Part shown: in pieces, positions 30,068 through 39,500 of the stretch
Layout: the number at the start of each line of letters is the position of its first letter
Numbering within the stretch: the stretch's first letter is position 1
NCBI RefSeq assembly: GCF_000340565.2
Contig: NZ_CP007203.1
Location: 2,969,824 to 3,033,823 of the forward strand
DNA length: 64,000 bases
DNA from: Nodularia spumigena CCY9414
Lineage (GTDB): Bacteria; Cyanobacteriota; Cyanobacteriia; Cyanobacteriales; Nostocaceae
Direction of reading: 5' to 3'
Translations under genes and position numbers: made by a program
Notes under the pieces: model-generated
Database searches by the model: none
The model's input: only the letters and a program-made list of their open reading frames with translations
What the model was told of the DNA's origin: nothing

Positions 30068-30604
30068 ATGCTGAGATACAAACTAGCTAGTTGCAAAAAA
30101 TCGCTCCCTCTACTAATAACGATTAACCTCAGTACAATTTTTCTGTTACCACTCTCACCCTCACTAGCAGAAACATCCCCAGTTCCATCGCCTTCAGATG
30201 CACCTTTAGAACTTGCGTTATTAACCCAGCCCAATGGTGATGTCATCACAGCCAATACCATTAACCCAGAAGGATTAACTACACCTAGTTTATGGTGGGA
30301 AAAAGAAAATTCAGAAAACAAGCTGTTAGATAACTGGATAGGATATCCAGCTAACGAACAAGAACCCGCCAGAGTAGACCTCATAGTCAATCAGCAAATT
30401 TGGAGCTTGCTAGACTATCTAGAACGCTACGACTTTGTAAATCGCTTGGGTAGCAGTGCCAGAAAGGACGGTTATAACGTTAGAGTTTTCAACTATCAAC
30501 AAAACCTTTTGGCAACTTATACCTGTAATTTTGTCACAAGTCCAATATCATGCCGTATCCAAATAAATACTCAGAATAGGTTAGGATTATTGCGTTCCTT
30601 CTAG
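30068..30604 (+). CDS. Exported hypothetical protein
   Basis: 178-residue protein with a signal peptide at residues 1-35 (KLASCKKSLPLLITINLSTIFLLP is split by a hydrophobic core; cleavage likely after SLAE). The mature part contains a Pro/Ser-rich segment, TPSLWWEKENSENKLLDNW, and two cysteines near the end (YTCNF, ISCRI). No domain recognised. The ATG at 30068 is preferred to a TTG at 30056. Confidence 0.65.
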   Translation: MLRYKLASCKKSLPLLITINLSTIFLLPLSPSLAETSPVPSPSDAPLELALLTQPNGDVITANTINPEGLTTPSLWWEKENSENKLLDNWIGYPANEQEPARVDLIVNQQIWSLLDYLERYDFVNRLGSSARKDGYNVRVFNYQQNLLATYTCNFVTSPISCRIQINTQNRLGLLRSF

Positions 30605-30670
30605 AAAACTATAGCAACCGCCAAGGTTGTTAGGAAATGGCAAAAGCCTAAAACCCAGTCACAGCGAGTC

Positions 30671-30697
30671 TTTGACTTTTGACTTTTGACTTTTGCT
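30671..30697 (+). repeat. Heptamer array (TTTTGAC)
   Basis: Three and a half TTTTGAC units between two convergent genes. Confidence 0.7.
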
Positions 30698-30704
30698 ATA
30701 ATGT

Positions 30705-31865
30705 CTACCCTTGCTTAATTTTGGCGAACAAAGACTCATACTGCTCAATTGCTAATAGAGGTAAAGAATGCAAAAATTCACTTTGATCAAAAACCTCACG
30801 ATTACTCTGTAACAAGCTTCTAAATGCTTCCTGACGCTCGGATGAGGTAATATTAGGAAAAGTTGGCGAATTACTTCTAGTGAGCAGAGAAATTTGTTTA
30901 GCGATATTTGGTTGCCAACAAAAATCAATCCACTGTGATGAAAAAGTATCTTTTTTAACTCCAGTGGGGCGTACCCATAAATCTGCCCAGATTGCTGTTC
31001 CTGATTTCGGAATAACTGCGGCCAGCTGGGGATAACGCGCCAGAACGGGTATGATGTCGCTGGACCAACCAACGGCTAGCCAAGTATCTCCAATAATTAG
31101 TGGTTCTAGGTAGTTATTGGAACTGTAGAATTTTACCTGTTGGTTTAATGCCCGTAATTCATTTTCTAAGTTTGGTATAGTATCGAGATTTTCTGTATTG
31201 TAGGATTCTCCTAGCTTTTTTAAAACCAGACCGATTACTTCTCTAGATTGATCTACTATAGAAATTCGTTCCTGTAATCCATCTCGCCACAAATCACTCC
31301 AATCCTGCGGAGTCCAACCCAAACTCTGCAACTTTTGACGATTATAGACAATTACTGTACTACCCCAACGGTAAGGAGCCGCCCAAACATTTCCTTGAGT
31401 ATCCAGATTACCTTGATTATCGCGCGTTACCAGTTGCTGCCACGTTTTATCTAAAGCAGACCAGTGTTTTAACTGTTTGATCTCCGCCTCTTCTAGTGGT
31501 TGAATGAGTTTTTGTTCAATAGCTGCTTTCAGCCAGTAGTCACCTAATGTAACCAAGTCAGATGCAACTGCTGGTGGGGATTTCCTAAATGGTATAAAGC
31601 GAGTCCAAAAAGGTTTATCAGTGGTTTTTGATTTATCTTGCCAACCTTGCAATTGTTTAAATAAATCCTGTATCTGCTCGACAGGGGAAAAATTTAACTG
31701 TACTTGTTGCTGTAAACTTTGGCGAAACTGACGAACTATCTGACTGGGGATAGAACCTTTTAATAATTGGATATTGAGTTTTGTCTGGTTGCTATCGCCA
31801 CAACCAAACAGGAACTGAGAAAGCGCCAGTCCACTTGCACCCAATAAAAAAGACCGTCGATCCAT
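30705..31865 (-). CDS. Extracellular solute-binding lipoprotein (spermidine/putrescine-type)
   Basis: 386-residue binding protein of an ABC importer, PotD/solute-binding family 1 type. The N-terminus MDRRSFLLGASGLALSQFLF followed by GCG has a twin-Arg-like RR and a lipobox (FGC), so it is probably a lipid-anchored periplasmic protein. Family segments: WAAPYRWGSTVIVYNRQKL, PQDWSDLWRDGL and IPKSGTAIWADLWV. I chose the ATG at 31865; a longer frame to 31937 would begin inside a heptamer array and place 24 odd residues before the signal peptide. No permease genes adjoin it; the ligand is unknown. Confidence 0.82.
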   Translation of the reverse strand: MDRRSFLLGASGLALSQFLFGCGDSNQTKLNIQLLKGSIPSQIVRQFRQSLQQQVQLNFSPVEQIQDLFKQLQGWQDKSKTTDKPFWTRFIPFRKSPPAVASDLVTLGDYWLKAAIEQKLIQPLEEAEIKQLKHWSALDKTWQQLVTRDNQGNLDTQGNVWAAPYRWGSTVIVYNRQKLQSLGWTPQDWSDLWRDGLQERISIVDQSREVIGLVLKKLGESYNTENLDTIPNLENELRALNQQVKFYSSNNYLEPLIIGDTWLAVGWSSDIIPVLARYPQLAAVIPKSGTAIWADLWVRPTGVKKDTFSSQWIDFCWQPNIAKQISLLTRSNSPTFPNITSSERQEAFRSLLQSNREVFDQSEFLHSLPLLAIEQYESLFAKIKQG

Positions 31866-32338
31866 CGATTTTGGATTCTGGATTCTGGATTCTGGATTAT
31901 ACATAATATTAAATAAATATATAGAATTATACCTCAAATGCTTATTTAGCGGTATGTTGAGAATATTGTGGTTAAACCTGAGCCATTGACGGACTTGAGA
32001 CTGTTTTGGTGAAAATAACTCCTCATGATTTCGGTTTTATGCAAAAGCACCATCAATATTACTGATAAAAAACATTCAATTATATTATACCTAAATACTT
32101 ATTGAGTATGTAGCCCTTCCTAATCTTTTGATGTCCCTAATTATCTGTATTCATCTGTGTTAATCTGTGGTTAATTAATTCTTCTCCCCAGGGGAGAAGC
32201 GAACGCGTTCGCGTATATACTCAGGCGAGAACTGATACATACCGAAAAACTTTAGGAAAAATTAAATAATTCAAAAGTAAAGTTAATATAACCTGTAAAT
32301 TGAATAACATAAAGAAAATATACGGACGAGGGTATTAA
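31866..32338. other. Intergenic region with repeats and palindromes
   Basis: 473 bases between divergent genes. It contains GGATTCT heptamers (31873-31899), an ATCTGT-rich segment near 32140, and two touching perfect palindromes: CTTCTCCCCAGGGGAGAAG (32181-32199) and CGAACGCGTTCG (32200-32211). No ORF or RNA gene recognised. Confidence 0.6.
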
Positions 32339-32713
32339 ATGGAGCCATTACAAACACAAATTCTGACTTTGAGTCATAAACTTGATGCCCTCTGCCAGGT
32401 AATTGAGCAACTTGATAGTAAAGTCGCTCAAGCTTTCTCAGAATGTTCTTTAGCAAATACACAAGCCAAAAATAATTATGGAGAAAATAGTGATGTCAGC
32501 CGCTACCAGTTAAAAAAACATATCAATTTAAATCCAGAACTGGAACATAAGGATGTATTGACAGATGGCATAACTTTAGACATGAATCGGCAAGGTGGAG
32601 ATAATAACTTAACGCCAGAAATACAAATACAACGACTAACAGCACAATTAACGGCAGCATACAATCGCATTGCTGCTTTAGAAGAACAATTAATGAAAGT
32701 TAGAATTCATTAA
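32339..32713 (+). CDS. Coiled-coil hypothetical protein
   Basis: 124 residues with heptad-like helices at both ends: MEPLQTQILTLSHKLDALCQ and IQRLTAQLTAAYNRIAALEE, and a polar linker between. It is likely an oligomeric scaffold or regulator, but no domain is recognised. The ATG at 32339 follows GGACGAGGG. Confidence 0.6.
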   Translation: MEPLQTQILTLSHKLDALCQVIEQLDSKVAQAFSECSLANTQAKNNYGENSDVSRYQLKKHINLNPELEHKDVLTDGITLDMNRQGGDNNLTPEIQIQRLTAQLTAAYNRIAALEEQLMKVRIH

Positions 32714-32737
32714 ATTATTGAATAGTTAAGATCATAA

Positions 32738-32812
32738 AAGTCCGCCGAAAGTTCTTTGATTCGGGCAATGTTCTTATTTGCATTTGGAATGGGACTTTGG
32801 CGGCTGAATTTT
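32738..32812. terminator. Possible bidirectional terminator
   Basis: AGTCCGCCGAAAGT (about 32741-32754) can pair with ACTTTGGCGGCT (about 32794-32805) with two bulges, and GAATTTTT follows. It lies between two convergent genes. The loop is long (about 40 bases), so the call is tentative. Confidence 0.35.
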
Positions 32813-32899
32813 TGATAGCAATTGTCATAATTTATCAGTTAAGAGACATAATTGGGTTGAATCCCTGACTAAATTTGCGTGTTAACAGTTTGTTAACTG

Positions 32900-34012
32900 T
32901 TAACTGTTCACTGATTTAAGCCGTTCTAGTTGAGCTTCAATGGCAGTTAATAGTTGATGTTGTTGCCAATTTTGCCTCAGAGAAGCAGCGATACAAGCAG
33001 CCCCAGCCCCTATACCTTCTTTGACAAAGCCCTGCTCATAAGCTTGGAGTTGGGGATAACGAGAATTAGCAAAACTTAACTGAGTGGCAAGTAGGGGAGG
33101 GATTGTTTTACCTAAACTGAGAGCTAAATCAACGGTGCTACCAGTGGGATCTTCTGCTACCCAACGGGTTGTACCTACGACGACTTCTGTTGGTTGCCAA
33201 GATAAATCATAAGTATCAGCGATCGCACTTATTAAAGCATAAACTGCCAGCATTTGTGTACCACCCGCCAGCAAAACACCACAATTGCGACTAGCGGCGA
33301 TCGCCATTCCCGCCACCACCACCTGCATCGGATCACCTACCGCAGCCACGATTTCTAAGGGATCTAATAATTTTCCCCCAGATGCCCTCATCCTCTCCAG
33401 CCCCGCTTGTACCACCGCCCACTTTTGTGTATGATTACAAACAGGGTGGCTACTGTTGACTTTTCCCACTGCGTCTACACCCAAGCCAGTTAAAATTCCC
33501 AGAGCGGTTGTAGTACCTCCGACAACGCACTCACCTAAAATCACATACCCTTGTGGAATATTGGCAGCCAGGCGCTCTCCCCACAGTAGCCCTTGCTTCA
33601 GCAAGTGGTGTACCGTTGTGATGTTCATAGCAGCACCTTCACTTAAACACTTAGCTGGAGAACCCCCCAAATCAATCACTGGCACAGCCGGAGGCTGAGG
33701 TAAGCCAGCATTAAACAAATAGACTGGAATATTCAGCGCCTCAACAACAGCACGAGAAATTAGCACAGGTGAAGCACCCGCAGTCAGTGGTGGTAAGGGA
33801 TAGAGAGGTTTTCGTCCAGCCCCATAATATAAAAACTCAGCATCAGCACAAGCTGTATACTTTCTATCTTCTGGAGTGCTACCAGCCGCAGAAATGCCCG
33901 GAATTAGACCAGTATCAGTAAAACCTAAAACACAGCCAAATACAGGTAAACATTCCCTATACTTAGCAATCCATTCTTCACCTTGTTTTATTTGGGTATA
34001 AATACGAATCAA
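32900..34012 (-). CDS. CobT-like phosphoribosyltransferase (UPF0284 family)
   Basis: 370-residue protein related to nicotinate mononucleotide:5,6-dimethylbenzimidazole phosphoribosyltransferase CobT, of the archaeal/cyanobacterial UPF0284 type. Seen: GFTDTGLIPGISAAGSTPED, GECVVGGTTTALGILTGLGV, NSSHPVCNHTQKW, GVLLAGGTQMLAVYALI and VKEGIGAGAACIAA. It probably works in lower-ligand attachment of cobamide (pseudocobalamin) synthesis. The stop of this gene and the upstream DUF2232 gene are arranged so that DUF2232 ends 4 bases before this ATG, suggesting an operon. Confidence 0.85.
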   Translation of the reverse strand: MIRIYTQIKQGEEWIAKYRECLPVFGCVLGFTDTGLIPGISAAGSTPEDRKYTACADAEFLYYGAGRKPLYPLPPLTAGASPVLISRAVVEALNIPVYLFNAGLPQPPAVPVIDLGGSPAKCLSEGAAMNITTVHHLLKQGLLWGERLAANIPQGYVILGECVVGGTTTALGILTGLGVDAVGKVNSSHPVCNHTQKWAVVQAGLERMRASGGKLLDPLEIVAAVGDPMQVVVAGMAIAASRNCGVLLAGGTQMLAVYALISAIADTYDLSWQPTEVVVGTTRWVAEDPTGSTVDLALSLGKTIPPLLATQLSFANSRYPQLQAYEQGFVKEGIGAGAACIAASLRQNWQQHQLLTAIEAQLERLKSVNS

Positions 34013-34016
34013 TTAT

Positions 34017-34742
34017 TCAACCTTCATAATCCATAAGAACCTGTACCCATTCTGGCGGACGGGGAATAGGATTTCCCAAGCGATCCAATAACAGCCATGC
34101 TGCCAGGTGTACCATAAACAGATAAATAAAATTATTCAGCACAATTAAAGCCACGGCTCCTACTTGTATCAAAAACAAACTAGGACTAGCTAATAATTCC
34201 AGCCTCAGAAATGCCCACTCTATCAATTCTGTTACCTGGTTAATCACATAAACCCACAGGTCTTCACCCGACAACACAGACAGCAACCACAGCCGAAAAA
34301 ACACCCCTAATGTACCCAAAAGTGTACCCAAAGTAATAGATACAATCCAGGGGACACGACGATGCCATGTTGCCCCTAACAGCACACCCATAAAAGCAAA
34401 AGGCATAACAAATAATAGACTACGAACAGGCCCCATCAGCACTGATAGTAACAACCCGGAAGTAACAGCAGCCATCCACGCCGCTCTTTTGCCCCAGCGC
34501 AGGTAAACTAAAGCGATGGGTACGGGAAAAAATATCCGTAATACTGGCCCCAAAGGAAAATAGAAATTAATAAACCAAATCAAGCTAGCTGCACTGGCTA
34601 AAAATGCTGTTTCCACCATTCTTAAAGGCGCATCAACTTTTAGTCTAGGTCGCGTCAACTGCTCTGGTTCTAAGTGTTTGTTGAGAGAGTTGGGAAATTC
34701 AGGAGATGGGTTTTCATCTGGGAGAGAATCTGAAATGCTCAT
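34017..34742 (-). CDS. DUF2232 family membrane protein
   Basis: 241-residue integral membrane protein of unknown function. After a polar N-terminal 45 residues, about six hydrophobic segments are visible: FLASAASLIWFINFYFPLG, AAWMAAVTSGLLLSVLM, LLFVMPFAFMGVLLGA, WIVSITLGTLLGTLGVFF, LIQVGAVALIVLNNFIYLF and LAAWLLLDRL. First gene of a two-gene minus-strand unit with the CobT-like gene. Relatives are annotated as possible transporter membrane parts; this is not established. Confidence 0.78.
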   Translation of the reverse strand: MSISDSLPDENPSPEFPNSLNKHLEPEQLTRPRLKVDAPLRMVETAFLASAASLIWFINFYFPLGPVLRIFFPVPIALVYLRWGKRAAWMAAVTSGLLLSVLMGPVRSLLFVMPFAFMGVLLGATWHRRVPWIVSITLGTLLGTLGVFFRLWLLSVLSGEDLWVYVINQVTELIEWAFLRLELLASPSLFLIQVGAVALIVLNNFIYLFMVHLAAWLLLDRLGNPIPRPPEWVQVLMDYEG

Positions 34743-34819
34743 GGTGAAAAAAGTAACGACTTTGCCGTAAGTCCTCCACTATAGACAGTAATCCGAATCA
34801 GTGATTAGCGATCGGTATT

Positions 34820-35521
34820 TTACACGATCATTTTTTCCAGAGCTGACAAATCAGGAATACAAATGATCTCTGGATATTTTGTAATTAACCCTTTTTTTTC
34901 TAGCCTTGTTAATACTCTTGTAACTGTTTCCCTAGCCAGTCCACTCAAACTACTCAATTCTCTGTGAGGTAAATTGGGAATTTCTGTACCAGTTTGCCCT
35001 TGTGTTCCCTGTCCTTCTGCCAAAAATAACAAAGTATCAGCTACTCGTGATTGACTATCAGATTCTCGCAATCGCAGGCGACGGTTGACTTGTCGTAAGC
35101 GTCGAGCCATTAATTGTGACAATCGCAGCCCCGCCAAGGGTTCTGTATGAAGTAACTTGACAAAATCCTGAGATGGCATACTACCAATCATCGTTGAAGT
35201 CAAGGTAATCACATCAGTGGAACGAGGTACTTCATCTAACGCCCCCATTTCACCAAACAATTCCCCTTTACCAATAATATTCAGTGTTACCTCTTTACCT
35301 TCCATATTGTAGGTACGAATTTTTACCCAACCATCTAATATAAAGTATACAGCACCACCCCAGTCATTCTCCAGCAGAATCACTTGGTTGGCAGGGTGTG
35401 TACGGGTAACAAGATGGGTCAGCGCTAATTCTATAGCGGCTGCTGGCAACCCTTGAAAAAAGGGAGCCGAAGAGATCATCCAGGCATTGCTGGTTGCTTG
35501 CAGGCTATATCGGTCTTCCAT
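34820..35521 (-). CDS. CRP/FNR family transcription regulator, cAMP-receptor type
   Basis: 233-residue regulator. The N-terminal cyclic-nucleotide domain includes NQVILLENDWGGAVYFILDG and GKGELFGEMGALDEVPRSTD, where GE...RS matches the phosphate-binding cassette of CRP proteins that bind cAMP. The C-terminal winged helix has HRELSSLSGLARETVTRVLT with the RE-VTR recognition helix. It is not NtcA, whose N-terminus and cassette differ. The ATG at 35521 (MEDRYSLQATSN) is preferred over a longer start 13 codons upstream. Likely equivalent to one of the Anabaena AnCrp proteins. Confidence 0.85.
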   Translation of the reverse strand: MEDRYSLQATSNAWMISSAPFFQGLPAAAIELALTHLVTRTHPANQVILLENDWGGAVYFILDGWVKIRTYNMEGKEVTLNIIGKGELFGEMGALDEVPRSTDVITLTSTMIGSMPSQDFVKLLHTEPLAGLRLSQLMARRLRQVNRRLRLRESDSQSRVADTLLFLAEGQGTQGQTGTEIPNLPHRELSSLSGLARETVTRVLTRLEKKGLITKYPEIICIPDLSALEKMIV

Positions 35522-35885
35522 TACGGCATATTTATTAAAGCTGTTATATATAAAACACACAAAGCACTATATCCAGCTTAAACTATCAAAACACAACATT
35601 TTTACCAAATAGAACCACATTACATAACACACAAAAATTACACAATAGTGGTTTATTTGCGTCGTCAGTTGACAAGGAACGGCAAAACTCCACAAAGGAC
35701 AGATGTTTACTGAGTCTTATTAAAAAATCAAATAGGAGTCCCATCGTTTAAAATTATTTAAATCTTTTGCACACAGTATTTTATAGAATCTGGGATCATT
35801 CTTTGGGAGTCAACTGCATGGCAAATTTTATGACGGCAAAATATAAACAAACAATATCAATGATACTCAAGATTTTGACATCTTC

Positions 35886-36167
35886 CCCACCTTACTTCGT
35901 TGAAGGTGGGGATTCCAAAGATCACTCCTTGGGTTTCCTCTTTCCACGACCCGACTTACTTGGAGGAGTTTCCCCACCCAAGCAGAGGCCGATGTCTCCA
36001 GAGGCGTTATTAGTTCCGACGTGACCCGCCGTACTCAATCCGAGTTCTAATATATTTCGTGCTGCGTTCCAATCCCTATCTTGGGTATGCCCACAATAAC
36101 GATTCTTCGAGAACGTAGAGATTTTAACCCACCTTTCATCCCCTCCCTACTTCCTTGAGGGAGGGGC
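35886..36167 (-). mobile_element. IS200/IS605-type remnant with end hairpins
   Basis: On the minus strand a 27-base hairpin CCCCTCCCT...AGGGAGGGG (36140-36166) precedes the tnpB remnant, and a second, CCCCACCTT...AAGGTGGGG (35886-35912), lies just beyond its stop. Hairpins and a tnpB 3' end are what IS200/IS605 elements leave behind. No tnpA. Confidence 0.65.
35922..36138 (-). pseudogene. TnpB C-terminal remnant
   Basis: The minus-strand frame ending at TGA 35924-35922 reads WVKISTFSKNRYCGHTQDRDW, then NAARNILELGLSTAGHVGTN and a Gly/Lys-rich tail KSGRGKRKPKE. DRDWNAARNIL is the third RuvC motif of TnpB nucleases. The rest of the protein, including RuvC motifs I and II and half of the zinc finger, is missing, with an apparent deletion just before SKNRYCG. 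Not functional as a nuclease. Confidence 0.75.
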
Positions 36168-36553
36168 ATTCGGTGGTTCATGGTAAAAAATGCCCCCTTG
36201 CCATTCAGCCACGGGTTAGCTACATTAATTGCTCATGTAGGCGCAAAACTGGAGCATTTTTTGGATGTTTTTTCTAACTAGACACGTCCTTGAAGCTGTA
36301 ACATCGCATTTATGGTGAGACGGCAAAGCACCTTGTATAAAAATAGATTCAAAATACTTTTGTATTTCTAGATTTGAAATAGCCGTCAATTTAATCGTCT
36401 AAAACTAACGCTGATTGATGACCGACAAGTCTATGAGTCATCCATAACATAATTCCAACCAGGAGTTTCCAGGGTTCCCACCTGCGGAAATTTCGTAATT
36501 GTTCAGTAATGCTCATAAAAGTTAAAGTACAGTTCTATCTAAGGTAATTTAAA

Positions 36554-39500
36554 GTGACTTCCCGCGCAGATGAAATTCAACAACTGATTGCAGACATTGA
36601 CAATTTACTCAACAGCAGTGGTAAACGCCTGTCTAGGCTTTTGTCTAATCAAACGCCGGAAACCAGAGAGGTTTTAGAAAAAATTCGGAATTTCCTGGTC
36701 CAGCAACGAGAAAATGAGATTTTAGATAGTAATGAGCAAAACCAGCTGACTGGAGAGGTGCAAAGGTCGCCTTTGTTAGAGAAATTTGTCAATAAAGCTA
36801 ATAGCCAATTATCAGCACAGCAAAACCAACCTGACGAGGAACAAGATAATTCACTATTACAGCAGCAATTAAAAAGCGAATTATTGACATTAATACAGCC
36901 TTTGCAAGCAGAATTAGCCACAATGATGCAGGAGAGGGCGACTCTTGTACAGGAAATTAGGCAGCTAGAGCAAAGGAGACTGCACAACCACTCGTTAAGC
37001 CAGCAGTGGGCTAACCAGGAGCAGATGATTTCCGAATTTTTGCAGTTGCTTATAAGCCGCATTCCATCTAATTTAACGCCACAGATAGGAGATAATATAG
37101 TTAATTACTCCAGTTCTGCCAGTACGAATAATCAGAGGAACACAGAAGTAGCATCTTCGGCGAGTCAATCTTTCTTAGAAACATCGGAACAGGCGGAGCG
37201 GTTAACACATCTGACTAGGGAACTGGATCAACGTCTATTATCCCTTGATGGGACTGTGAATTTCGTCTTTGAGGCACTACAGCGCAATATTAATACTTAT
37301 CACGAGTCCTTAAGCCAGGGGTTGGCGAGAATGCACAGTAGGGGTGTGCAGGGCGAGCAGTTAATGGTGAACTTTCTGAATAATTTAACGCAGGTCTTGC
37401 AGCAACAAGCCCCTATGACTGTGTTATCTTTTCCGGAGTTAGAAGCACAAAATCAACCCCTATCTCCACCAGCGTCATCAAATCCGGAAGCAAATACGAT
37501 TGCGCCACCAGCAATACAACCAGATGATCATATAAGTGATCAAACAAGTCAATTGTGGGGATTTATAGCGCCAGAGGCTTCGTCTTCACTGATATTTAAT
37601 GAGGAAGAGGAAGAGAAAGACGAAGATGTGGTAATTACAGATGATCTGGATGCAATGCTTTTGGAGCTTGGTGTAGATGATTCTCTATCATCTAGTAATA
37701 CTGTCAGTGAAGTACAGCAGGATGATTTGGAATTAATTGGTAATGAAGTGGATCAACTTTATGCCAGTTTATTGGAGACTGATATTACTAATCCCGGCTT
37801 TGATGTAGAAAATTTATCATCGTCGAATATTGCACAGACTATACCAGCATCTCCCATTCCTGCATTAGAACCAGAGTTTATCCCAGAAGATAATATTGCA
37901 GAGGCTACACCTGCATCTGTATCTCCCATTCCTGCATTAGAACCAGAGGTCATCCCAGAAGATAATATTGCAGAGCCTACACCTGCATCGCTAATTCAAC
38001 CAGTGCAAAAGGTTCCAGATCCTTGGTTGGAAACAGCAGATACAGAATCACAGTCATGGAAAGAATTGTTTTTTGAGGAACATACCAATCCGCCAACAGA
38101 AGTTGGATTGGCTGAGAGTTTCCCCATGCAGCCAAGCAGTGCTGATACAATTACATCTCTGAGTGACTTATTTGCTGATGTTGGTGGTGAAGAGCCGGGT
38201 TTGGAAACAGCAGCAGTAATAGCCCCGCAGACAATTAGCCAGCAGTCGGAAGTAGTGGTTGATGAGCAGGAGCAGGAGTATTTAGATAACTACATTCAGG
38301 CTTCGCCAGAAGAAAATTTGCTGTCTCCAGAGGAGAGCCAGTCTGGGAATTTGCCGGATATTACTCTGGATGAAGAGCAGATGCAACAGTTGAATCAGGA
38401 TTTAGCCAATTTTGATGATATGCTGAAGCCTGATTTGAGTTTAGATATTTTTGCAGATTTTGAAGATAGCATAGATCAGCAAGTTCTGAGTGATTCTGAG
38501 AGAGCAAATTTTGCTGAATCTGGTGTGGATGTATTCCAGGTTAACCCGATATCTTGGCCGCAAACAGAAGCTGATTTAGATTTTAGTCCCACAACCCCAA
38601 CACAAGAGCAAGTTATAAGTGCGGGGAAAGAAAGTTCTTTAATTTCAAGTTCCCAATCTGTAAATAATACAGATGTTTCGCAGAATATGCTCGATTCAGT
38701 GTGGCATCTCGGACTGGATGTGGGTACAACTGGAATTTCTGCGGCATTGTTGAATCGCTCTACTTCTGTGGTTTATGCTATCTGCTGGTCAGCAGAAAAC
38801 CCACTGGGAGTTACTTCGTTTGCGCCATCGTTTCGTTTACCAGCAGAGGTTTATCTGCCGAGTGCTTCTGTAGCTCCAGGAGAGAGGGAAAACACACAAG
38901 CACAGGCGGCGGAAAATCAAAATTATAATTCTTACTCAGTACAGTTGAAGCCGTATTTACAGGTAGCTATCCCATATAAGAATGAACAGCAAAAATGGGA
39001 ACCTGTATTGCAGTTCAACAAATTTTCTGCGGGACCTTTAATTTGGGTGGTGCGATCGCTTTCTAAGTTACTGTTGACTTTAAAATCAGATCGCCAGAGT
39101 ACAACTCAAGGTTTAATCGCTAGTGCTGTGGGTTTAAATGAAGAAACTTTCCATAACATTATTAATAATCTGGCTGGTGTGATTTGCACCTGTCCATCTA
39201 GCTGGTCAGAACAATATCGCTTTAATGTGCGAGAAGCTGTACTAACTAGCAAATTAGTCGAACATCCACAACAAATATTTTTTGTGGAGGAAGCGATCGC
39301 TAGTTTATTGAGTATACTCGATAGCCCTGATGGTGAAACAGTCCAAATCAGCGATTCCCAGGGTTTACATCCAGCCAAATCTAGCGATAATTCTCTAATT
39401 GGTAACACCTTTGTCATTAATATTGGTGCAACTACCACAGAAATGGCACTGGTTGATTTACCAGATGACCTACAGCAATTGACGCACAATGATTTCATGC

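Larger units (their letters stand above)
35522..36553. other. 1-kb intergenic region containing a TnpB relic
   Basis: AT-rich between a minus-strand regulator and the plus-strand Hsp70-like gene. It contains the transposon remnant at 35886-36167; outside that I see no credible gene. Sequence 36297-36553 should hold the promoter of the large gene. Confidence 0.6.

Noticed and set aside
31866-31937. N-terminal extension of the solute-binding protein
   Set aside because: Encoded by GGATTCT repeats and placed before a proper signal peptide starting at 31865.
34820-35521. NtcA nitrogen regulator
   Set aside because: The CRP-type cassette GELFGEMGALDEVPRS and N-terminus differ from NtcA; it fits a cAMP-receptor protein.
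35767-36024. 85-codon plus-strand open frame
   Set aside because: Opposite strand of the TnpB relic and its hairpin; the minus-strand reading is clearly the coding one.
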